From contig OY294049.1 in assembly GCA_958510825.1 (NCBI GenBank), positions 36,484,774 to 36,548,773 on the forward strand: a stretch of 64,000 bases of DNA, written 5' to 3'. The DNA comes from Brachypterus glaber (taxonomy: Eukaryota > Arthropoda > Insecta > Coleoptera > Kateretidae). The translations under genes were made by a program, and so were the position numbers. This document shows positions 29,201 to 37,883 of this stretch, piece after piece. The notes under the pieces are model-generated. The model had not been told where the DNA came from, did not search any database, and saw nothing but the letters and a program-made list of their open reading frames with translations. The stretch's first letter is position 1. Every line of letters begins with the position of its first letter.

Positions 29201-30063
29201 TTAAACTACAGGATACACGGTTTCCTTTTACACGCTGTCCATACCCAGTGGCACGTAATGCTCATTTGGACACCCCGTGTCCGACGACGGTCGCGTTTTG
29301 AACATGTCTATCCTTGTTTAACTATTGGAAAGAGCGGGACAGAGATAGTTAGTAGGATAGACCTTTTCATGTCCTAAAGGGAAGATTGCATGCGGCTGAC
29401 GGCGTCGCGGATCTGGGGGTGGGTGGGCAGCCCACCGTGGGCTTTGCAGCAACGGACTATACGAAATTAAACATTCTACACTGCGAACAACAATTTTTTC
29501 TACGCACAGCATTGAAAGAAACTAAATAAAATCTGTCTCGGATAAGCGAGAGGACCTTTTTCTACAAAATTTGAAAAAAAAAATAACAATCCGTGAAGAT
29601 ATGTAATACTACGCATTCACAGCAAAGGGAACGTTCAAGTATTACGTAACGCAAATTTTGATCATTTTGGACCCCCCCTGTAACGCTATTTTCCTATACC
29701 ATTAACATGGGCGTAACACTCCCCATGACTGGTGTTTTTGGGGGATTACTTTCAAAATTGGTATAATTGATCCTTATAATAAAAGTAATTTTTCCCAAAA
29801 AAATTACGTTAATTAGAATTTTCTTTCAGCTTTTTTCGCTTTTTTTTAAAGTTCAACCCCCCATAACTTTTTTTTTTGGGGGGGATTACTTTTAAAAGCA
29901 ATAAGAATCTTCCCCTCATAGAACTTAATTTTTTCTGAAAATTCCGAGTCGCTCGGATTATTGGTGCTCGAGTTATCGTGTCTACAAAATACATGACACC
30001 GGACAGACGGACGGACAGACGCACATTTTCAAATTTCCTTATTTTTTTATGAAACACTGTATC
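29201..30063. other. Intergenic with a GC-rich block and a family-5 end
   Basis: A GC-rich block spans about 29210-29470. A family-5 terminus GGGAACGTTCAAGTATTACG lies at about 29627, followed by sequence shared inverted with 55441-55582. The motif GGACAGACGGACGGACAGAC near 30001 is a common retroelement-associated repeat word. Confidence 0.5.
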
Positions 30064-30267
30064 CAACGAACTAACAACTCTTCTCTCTAGAATACGCGTA
30101 CCGTTAATATAAAGTATCGCCAACATCTCAGTGTGTTTGAAAAACAAATAGTAGGTGTTAGAACAAAGCTGTGCGAGTAAGACAGACAAATGTATATGTT
30201 GGTTACGTTTCGTCAGTTTTTACAAATGAAATGCCTATTCTAGAGATAAGAGTTATTACTTCGTTGA
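30064..30267 (+). mobile_element. 204-bp MITE family 6, copy 1
   Basis: The left end CAACGAACTAACAACTCTTC and the right end (reverse strand CAACGAAGTAATAACTCTTA) are inverted repeats. An inverted relative of about 243 bp lies at 62246-62488 and shares the interior words (e.g. GTATCGCCAACATCTC). Confidence 0.75.
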
Positions 30268-30491
30268 CTATATCCAAGATTTTTTTGACTAGGACGGTTT
30301 TTGGAGATTTTGGGAAATTCGAAACTACCGTATAATACTTTTCTAGCGCTACGCGTAAAAAAATATATAAATAGTATAAAAATTTTTAACAAATACCATG
30401 AAAAAATGCACTTTTTCAGAAAAATACGACAAAAAATTGCAAAAAATCGGTGACATCATTGTTGAACAGCCCCTAATCCGAATTCAGACTG

Positions 30492-30920
30492 CACTGTAAA
30501 AAATAAATAGAATCATAGGTAATGTTGCCATGCAGATACTAGTAAAATTTATGAGATTTAAATCTTTAAATAACATGTAAATTTACATGTAATTTTACAA
30601 TTTTATATGAATATTACATGTAATATTCATATAAAATCGTAATTTTACAATTTTATATAAATATTGCATGTAATTTAGATGTAATAGTAATATAAAATTG
30701 TAAAATTGCATGTAAATTTACATATTTATTTTTTACAGTGAACTTTGTAAAATTTACTAGATTTTACATGTAATTTTACATGTAATGTGCATATTAAATT
30801 GTAAAATTACATGTAAAATTGTAAAATTACATGTAAAATCTAGTAAATTTTACATGTATTTGCATTGAATCACATTTGTATGCAGAATCATGTGTAATTA
30901 CATATTTATTTTTTACAGTG
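30492..30920. mobile_element. CACTG-ended MITE with a duplicated right end
   Basis: The left terminus CACTGTAAAAAATAAATA is mirrored by TATTTATTTTTTACAGTG at 30723-30740 and again at 30903-30920. The interior is a maze of palindromic ACATGTAA/TTACATGT words. The CACTG ends recall CACTA/Chapaev-type termini, but no target duplication was resolved. Confidence 0.65.
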
Positions 30921-31720
30921 TGTACTTTTTGTCGCGTAAAAAATAATAAAAAAATAAAATTAAAAAAAAAACAACATCCAAAAAAATTAAAATGATCAAA
31001 GAAAAAATGTACAAATTCATTTCTCAAATTGCATGCTACAATGTATTAGTAATTGCAGCGTTTACAGCTCTTCACAATGAAGATATTTAAATTATTAAAT
31101 TATCACAACTCCGCACAGACGTCATATTTAATACAAACTGATTATACGTCCGACGTCACTATTTAGTTTAGGTCGATTTTTTCGCGTGTTTGGTGTTTTT
31201 GATGATAATGGGGGTCTTTTTATTTTTCCGATGAAGGGACATGGTATTGCGGGGACTTCAGGTCGGTTTGAAATTTGCAAAAATAGTCGGGTTTAATGAG
31301 GGAATGATCCTTATTAATTTTTAAAAAATCTCCGACAGCAACATTTTTAAAATGTTATTATTGAGCTAAATTTTTAATTAATTTTGCTAAAATTTAAGTT
31401 TGGACCACTGTGCGCCAAGTTAAATACCTCCAAACGCGTTAGTGCTGAATTTTATGCACCGCGAAGTCGCGTTTTACGATTTAAATTTTTATTGTTTATC
31501 GCGATGGACGTTTTTTTTTGTTTATTTTCGTTTTTTGCTTATTTTATTTTGTTTGCCTTGATTATAAACTGATTAAGTTAATTTCTGCTTTAAAATTTGC
31601 TAGATTCAACACAAATTTTATACAAATTATACTATTTTTTTTTGTAGGTTTTAAAATGATCAAAATTTTTGACCGCTAGTGCAATAAGCATGCCTACTGT
31701 ACGGATGATTCATTTTGAAA
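30921..31720. other. Intergenic, no gene seen
   Basis: AT-rich DNA with low-complexity T/A tracts and no recognisable element or coding region. Confidence 0.4.
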
Positions 31721-32525
31721 TAGTACTAGTTTCATAACATACGTTTTTAGTGCGCTAAAAACGTATGTTATGAAACGAGTGCTTTATACAATTTTTTCTA
31801 TTTTGCTCTAAAATTAAAAAAAACATTTAAATTTATGACTGGTTTAGGGATTTTTGTTTTGGATTGGCATTACAGTTTACACCATGTTTAAAATTCTAAG
31901 AACAAATGATATTTTGATATATTTTATAGTAATCTCTTCTCTTTTTTACTGCAATGGAGATTTCTCCCGTTAGATTAGACAGGGACAAAAGTTCTACCCA
32001 AAAAGGATAGAAGACATACATACACTACCACTTCCACCCAACCAAACAAATTCTGTATTTGGTCTTTGTTGAACAAATACAATATTTACTTGGCCGGGCG
32101 AAAAGTGTAAATATATTATTTTTAAAAAAGAAATTACTGGCGCCATCTGAATTTTAGTAGAATTATCTTATTCTACAGATTCACATTAGCTATGTTCGTT
32201 CGTGCCGCTCACTGCTACACTTTCCGGCCAACCAAATAAATACTGTATTTGTTGTATGAAAAACAAATACAGTATTTATTTGGTTGGCTGGAAAGTGTAG
32301 CACAAGTGAGATAGAGATAGGGTAGACGTTATTTTGTTTCATAATTCTAGTTGTAGAGAGCTCCATTAACCAAGCCACAATTTTAACATGGTAAAAATAA
32401 CCTACACAAAATTTTGTAGAAAAATTCAACTTTAAAGCGACATTGACATTTGCACGGAAAACGTCAAGCGATAGGCCAGGTCTGTTACCAACCCAAAAGA
32501 ACAAAAAGTACAGACCTCTTATGGG
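31721..32525 (+). repeat. Repeat family 7, copy interrupted by a MITE
   Basis: It begins with the palindrome CATAACATACGTTTTTAG/CTAAAAACGTATGTTATG (about 31735-31775) and ends near CACGCAAAATGCGTGTGATT. The same sequence without interruption is at 44822-45310. The difference is the 409-bp insertion 31956-32364. Confidence 0.75.
31956..32364. mobile_element. 409-bp palindrome-bearing element (family 8), copy 1
   Basis: Its ends GGAGATTTCTCCCG and (reverse strand) GGAGCTCTCTACAA are imperfect TIRs. The pre-insertion sequence CTGCAATTAACC is preserved at 45098-45109, which defines the insertion directly; an AT duplication is the simplest reading. An 87-bp palindrome at 32214-32300 (arms CCAACCAAATAAATACTG / CAGTATTTATTTGGTTGG) fills the right half. 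Confidence 0.75.
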
Positions 32526-33312
32526 CCTATAAGAACACGCAAAATGCGTGTGATTATGAGCCTATAAGTCGCAAAATAGAAAAAAATATATTGGGAACCC
32601 TTGAGGCTAATTAGGGAACATCTTGTTTGAAAACAAGTTTATCTACTAACTATACATACCTCTAAACTTAGGTAGTAGTATCCTTAAGAAAAATTCCTGC
32701 AAAATGGAATGTAATCGTAAAGTAACCGTAAGCTAGCCGTAACGTAACCGTAACGTAATTTTAACGTAACCGTAGCGTAACGTATACAAAGACGGTATTT
32801 GGTACTAACGAACCAAACAATTAAAAAATTCCTACCTGAAACTGAATGAGTTTTCCAACTCAATTGGTCATCCACATATGATCTCCCGATTTTATCAACT
32901 CAAAATTGCGATTTTCCCAATTCGATGATTTTTGCATGAGGGAACAAGTTAATGACGAAAAAAAACAGTTGATTTTTCCAATTCAAGAATGATTGGGACT
33001 CCCAATTTGGGAGCACCCCCCATGACGTCATTCCTGGCCTCTCCCTGATTTATCCTGTACGATTAAATGTTATTCGCGATGTGCTATCAGCATGAGGCTA
33101 GAGTAATTAGAGGCAAGTTTATCTTGGCACGTCCACGGAGGGATAGCAGGGACGCGCTACGTCGTTTGCCAAGGCAGTCTGCGATGGGGGAGTTGGGGGG
33201 TGGCTTCGTGACGAGTTCGACCGTCGATAATTACATGCCGTGTTGTGAGAATTCTCGCAAATGTGATGGTCCACGTGGTGAGATCCACGAAAAAAGGGAC
33301 TTTGCACAGTTC
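32526..33312. other. Intergenic, GTAACC repeats and GC-rich block
   Basis: A short GTAACCGTAACGTAACCG array lies at about 32716-32785. A GC-rich block at about 33095-33300 has open frames on both strands but no recognisable domain. Confidence 0.4.
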
Positions 33313-33646
33313 ACCTCTATACTGCCATCATAGCTTAAAATAACGTATTAGTCTTTATCATAGGAGGCCCTGAAAAACCGAAATTATGGTCTGTTTCATC
33401 AAGCAAGAGAGTAAATTAAAAATCGCACAGTGAATATTTTCAAAAAAGATTCGAATATTGGATGTGCGAATATACTGTGTAGTTTATTTTATAAAACATA
33501 ACTATATTCTATACACAAACATATACTATTCAAACCTGTTGTAAAAATATTTACTGTGCGATTTTTAATGTACTGTCTTGCTTGAAAAAACAGACCATAA
33601 ATAAAAAAATAATACGTTATTTTAAGCTATGACGGCAGTATAGAGG
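33313..33646. mobile_element. 334-bp foldback/MITE with TIRs
   Basis: The left end CCTCTATACTGCCATCATAG continues into CTTAAAATAACGTATTA; the right end is its near-perfect inverse, TAATACGTTATTTTAAGCTA then TGACGGCAGTATAGAGG. Inner arms (AAAATCGCACAGTGAATATT / AAATATTTACTGTGCGATTT) also pair. Confidence 0.75.
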
Positions 33647-33834
33647 GAGACCCTCCCCCCCATGTATCGCGGCGTAACATTTTTTTTTAGAAAAAGTAAA
33701 AAAATTGAAAGGAAATTTTGCTTTATGGTTTAACCGGTTATTGCTTCCGTGTTTTAACCCAAAACCGGTCTGATGTAATTTCCGCAACCGGTTAACCAAA
33801 AACCGGTTATTGGCTATGGTTTTCTGTTTTTAAT
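33647..33834. other. AT-rich spacer with ACCGGTT words
   Basis: Contains repeated ACCGGTTA words (about 33731-33808) on both strands, a small cluster of short inverted repeats; no gene. Confidence 0.35.
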
Positions 33835-34222
33835 AGAGATTTCTCCCGTTAGATTAGACAGGGACAAAAGTTCTACCCAAAAAGGATAGAAGACATACAT
33901 ACACTCCCACTTCCACCCAACCAAACAAATTCTGTATTTGTTCTTTGTTGAACAAATACAATATTTACTTGGCCTGGGCGAAATTAAAGAAATTACTGGC
34001 GCCATCTAAATTTTAGTAGAATTATCTTATTCTACAGATTCACATTAGCTATGTTCGTTCGTGCCGCTTACTGCTACACTTTCCGGCCAACCAAATAAAT
34101 ACTGTATTTGTTGTATGAAAAACAAATACAGTATTTATTTGGTTGGCTGGAAAGTGTAGCACAAATGAGATAGAGATAGGGTAGACGTCTTTTGTTTCAT
34201 AATTCTAGTTGTAGAGAGCTCC
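33835..34222. mobile_element. Family 8, copy 2 (388 bp)
   Basis: Nearly identical to 31956-32364 over its whole length, including the palindrome at 34074-34159, with a ~20-bp deletion where copy 1 reads AAAAGTGTAAATATATTATT. High similarity implies recent amplification or a local duplication. Confidence 0.8.
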
Positions 34223-34713
34223 ATTAGTTTTTGTTTAGAGGATTTAGTAAACTGCCACGCCGTGTGCAAGGAATCGTCTCTTTAGGCCTAGATCATTGTT
34301 AAAAACGTGATCCAATAAACATTTTATAATTTATAAAGAACTTTCACTTTCGGGTTTAGACCGTGTTAATGGATTTTCACTTTCCGACGTTTCGTCTCTT
34401 ACTACTAGAGACATCTTCAGGGATTAATCTGAAATCAGTTAATCAGTTTCAGATTAATCCCTGAAGATGTCTCTAGTAGTAAGAGACGAAACGTCGGAAA
34501 GTGAAAATCCATTAACACGGTCTAAACCCGAAAGTGAAAGTTCTTTATATCTTAATGGCCGTGAAAGCTTAAAATTTAAAAATTTTATAATTTTATATTT
34601 TTTTAAGTGTTAGGTAACATTTTTACTGACACCCCCCCCCCCTCTGTAAAGCGGCGTAACATTTTCGAGACCCCCCACCTAGCGCGTTAAGTAATACTTG
34701 AACGCTCCCTAAG
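34223..34713 (+). repeat. Repeat also present at 58865-59100, interrupted by foldback B
   Basis: Both loci share GATCATTGTTAAAA, GATCCAATAAACATTTTATA, then GTAACATTTTTACTGACA, a C-run and GTAATACTTGAACG. Here the foldback 34336-34548 splits the repeat; at 58980 the two halves adjoin. Confidence 0.65.
34336..34548. mobile_element. Foldback with hammerhead-like core, copy B
   Basis: The arms are near-perfect complements: AAGAACTTTCACTTTCGGGT outward and ACCCGAAAGTGAAAGTTCTT on the return, with the centre near 34440. The right arm reads CTGAAGATGTCTCTAG, then AGAGACGAAACGTCGG: a CUGANGA box, a GUCUCU/AGAGAC helix, a GAAA box and C-GUC, in hammerhead order. The left arm carries the same on the minus strand. 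Confidence 0.75.
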
Positions 34714-35040
34714 ACCTTAAGGTCCGTTTTTACATGGAATTCCACAAAATGTAAAACGGGCTTTTCGCCAAGGGACTTAGGACACGGACTCGACTGGCCA
34801 GGGGCGAGTTTTGCCCGTATTGAACTAAGTGCGCCTGAGGGGGCCCAGAATGACCTTGGGTGGACTTTCGCGTCCCCGGGTGCGTGACGGACGGTTGGCA
34901 AGGAGGTGACGAGGGGCTGAAGAGGGAGCCTCGCGGGCTCCAGCGCGGCATCTGCCATGCTGTTCTGCGGACGACCGTCGCCAAGTAAAATACAGGACCG
35001 GTGATACAGGATGTTTTTTCTCGAAAACTGTAATCCTACA
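34714..35040. other. GC-rich block
   Basis: About 34730-34985 is markedly GC-rich against AT-rich flanks and is not part of a repeat I can pair inside the window. Overlapping minus-strand open frames of 84-111 codons have no recognisable domain. Confidence 0.4.
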
Positions 35041-35540
35041 GTATTAGAACAAGAGTAACTTTTTTATGTATTTTGACCTGAGGAATCATATTCCAAAAAT
35101 AAAATTACAAAAAAGTTACATACGTTGGACTTTTTGTTTAGTACAGTTTGAGACAAAAAACTAAGAAGGCCCCCCAGTTTCGCACACCCGTGGTTAAAAT
35201 AAGTCATGAAAATAACACACGAAGATGGGCCTTACTAAGTTTAGTTTACATTCAAAACCTCGTTGCTGTACCTTAAAACGTTCCTGAGTTATTAAATACA
35301 AACCGAATAAGTACATGAAGATAGCATACGAAGATGGGCCTTATTAAAGTTAGTTTACATTCAAAACCTCGTTTCTGTACCTCAAAGCGTTCCTTAGTTA
35401 TTAAAAACCGAATTTTTTAGCCACTTTCAAAAGGGCTTAGCTCCTTTACGATGCATTTTTAGACATATGTTTATAAGAACTTTTCTTCACATTTTCCTAT
35501 GTAGAATCACCCCTTAAAATTAATTTACTGGACATCATGT
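35041..35540. repeat. Family 9 repeat with internal tandem duplication
   Basis: It shares CAAAAAACTAAGAAGGCCCC-type and CGAATTTTTTAGCCACTTTC sequence with 16236-16520 and, inverted, 50230-50500. A ~107-bp unit (35199-35305, with GAAGATGGGCCTTA and CATTCAAAACCTCG) is repeated at 35306-35410 with about 10% divergence. Confidence 0.65.
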
Positions 35541-36687
35541 ATACAGGGTGACCCAAATGTTTGAAATATAATCAATAAGTAAATTGAATAAATTAGTAAA
35601 AATTAAGCTAATATATTTGGTCTAGACCCCTTCGAAAGAACTTCCCTGATTTTAAATATATTTTCTCACTACCAACTAGGTAAGTTGACATTACCTTATG
35701 AAAAAGCTGACAGTAATGGAAAGTACTATATATCACACTTAGTGATAGACGATACAAATACAAACAAAACCGTAACTAGACAGAAAAACCGATTTTCCTA
35801 CTAGTGTGCGGAAATATCTTTCCACACTCATGTGCGTGTTGAAAAAAAAGTTCTTATTTTTTCATGAAACACATTTATATCCAAGAATTTTTTGTCTAGG
35901 GCGATTTTTGATTTTTTTTTTAAATTCGAAACTACCGTATAATATTCTAGCGCAGGCGCTGTGAATAACATAATAATAAAAATGTCATATGACAGATCCT
36001 AAATGTCGTCAAATATTTGAAAATTTAATGAACAATATTATTTTGAGATAGCTAAAACCGAATCTAGCAGTCAAAATTAAAAATTTAATATGGTGGATTT
36101 AAAAATGCACCATAATCTTAAAAATGTTAATTTATTTCAATTAAAATCGGTATCCAGGGGGTTTGAGTTCGTCAAAATCGAATCTACAGCAAGTACCACT
36201 ACTACTACTACTACAACTTTTATTTCCTCAACGAAAAAGATGATGACTAAAAAAAAAAAAAACGTTTCCACTCCACTACTGCTAAAAATGCAACTTTTAT
36301 ATTTTTAACCCATGAAATTTACGAGTTTGTCGAAGTTCAAGATATGTGTTCATAGATACGGCCCTGCTAGTACTATAGGTACTATAAATGAGTATTTGGT
36401 ACTCGCTTAAAATTGCCTAATATCTACCGCGAGCCGAAACACGCAATTTACGCGTTGTTTCACACTCGAAGCAAACTGCCCTATTGATTTCCCATGCCAA
36501 ACTGATAGAATTTTCCGAGGAATTTTCTTTTGTTCACATACTGTAAGAAAATAATAGGTATATTAGTCTAAGTACACACATAATTGTATTGTTTTAATAA
36601 CCACGATAACTTGACAACATTTTAAGCTAAATTTGGAGCAGAGGCTTTTTATTTTGATAAAATTTTATTTTTCTTTGATATAACTAA
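35541..36687. other. Intergenic, no gene seen
   Basis: AT-rich. It contains AATTCGAAACTACCGTATAATA at about 35925-35945, a short repeat word shared with 30320 and (inverted) 49125, and an ACT/ACC-rich patch near 36195-36215. Confidence 0.4.
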
Positions 36688-36834
36688 GTGCGTATCCACA
36701 GCCTCGCATAACAAGCATAATACATAAGAATGCGATACCGTGATTGGTTTACAAGATTCATGACGGCACGTCAAGTCAAGCACGGCATCGCATTCTTATG
36801 TATTATGCGTGTTATGCGAGGCTGTGGATATGCC
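36688..36834. mobile_element. Mini-element relative, free-standing copy
   Basis: The ends GTGCGTATCCACAGCCTCGC and (reverse strand) GGGCATATCCACAGCCTCGC form a TIR running ~45 bp inward (CATAACAAGCATAATACATA). It is related to the 115-bp mini-elements nested in family 1 but stands alone here. Confidence 0.7.
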
Positions 36835-37222
36835 CTAACGCCTAACGCAAAAGTTAACAATTAACATTAACAAATTTTCTCTTGAATAAAAAAAATAGGT
36901 TGATGTTACGCTTATTTCCCATTCTGAGAAGTTGCAGAAGTTAATTTCTTCACCTTTCTCTGAGTAATGCATTTTATGAATTTTTTAGCAGTTTTGGCAA
37001 AAATTCAAGCACCGACAAGATTTTTGCGTTATTTTGAAAATTTTAAAGTCGGTATTCTATTTCAAAATATCCAAAACCTGATACAATGTATCATATTGTC
37101 ATGTCATGTCAATATATTGTATTTATATAGATGATAAAAAAAAATTATTTGACCCCTTCCGCTCCATTGTATCTACATATGGGTATAGAAAAATTTACCA
37201 CAATATCCACTGTTGTATATTC
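36835..37222. other. Left flank of the Gypsy insertion
   Basis: AT-rich unique-looking DNA ending in TTC followed by the GTAT target duplicate at 37223-37226. No gene seen. Confidence 0.4.
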
Positions 37223-37226
37223 GTAT
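37223..37226. repeat. Target-site duplication GTAT, left
   Basis: GTAT directly before the LTR TG. It pairs with GTAT directly after the other LTR. Confidence 0.9.
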
Positions 37227-37646
37227 TGAAGCGGTATTTCTACAGGGCGCCAGCTAATCTGGGAGAGCCGATACTCGGGGAGGATTGCTACGCCAATGAA
37301 TACTAAATTTCGTTTCTTTGAATGGTTTTTATTTATTTGCAAACTGGAAATAATTTTATTATTTTATTATTTTGTTCAAATACTACTTTTTGGGATGAGC
37401 TTACCTGGAAATAATTTTATTCCAAGCACTTTAAATATATTACGATTTAATTTTTAGCACTAAAGGTAATAATTTACTTATTTCAGTTCACGTGTTTTAC
37501 GCACTCCTCAGCTAACGACTTAAATTCATCTTTTTTTCAATAATACAAAAAATCAATATCATCGATTTTATTTCACGTTCGGACTGTCCCTGACATCTAT
37601 GTGAGAGAGGTACAAATACTTTTTCCCGAACCGAGATTTCGCTACA
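37227..37646 (-). repeat. Gypsy 3' LTR (420 bp)
   Basis: On the plus strand it runs from TGAAGCGGTATTTCTACAGG to GAGATTTCGCTACA. It shows no difference from the other LTR on reading through. Confidence 0.95.
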
Positions 37647-37657
37647 TCCGCCCCCTA
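37647..37657 (-). promoter_or_regulatory. Polypurine tract of Gypsy element
   Basis: On the minus strand TAGGGGGCGGA abuts the 3' LTR, the expected plus-strand primer for reverse transcription. A related AGGGGGCG occurs again at 37823-37831. Confidence 0.75.
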
Positions 37658-37883
37658 GATAACGTGACGAATGTGTAAGGATCATTAACTCCTACATATC
37701 TAAGATATTTATATTATTCTTAAATATATATATACACACACATATATATACATATATACATATATATAAATATACACATATATACACACACATACATATT
37801 TTTTTTTTTTTTTTTTTTTTTTCGCCCCCTGAGTAATGTGACGATCACATCAGTCACGTTAGCTTGTTATAAATTTTAATCAA
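37658..37883. repeat. Microsatellite and poly-T between pol and the 3' LTR
   Basis: A TA/CA-rich run (about 37721-37797) and a ~23-T tract (37800-37822) lie between two similar segments, CGCCCCCTAGATAACGTGAC (37650) and CGCCCCCTGAGTAATGTGAC (37824). The non-coding tail of the element thus carries a duplicated polypurine-tract region. Confidence 0.8.

Noticed and set aside
37145..37342. Minus-strand frame repeated at 42312-42557
   Set aside because: Both copies begin inside the LTRs and simply reflect the duplicated LTR sequence.
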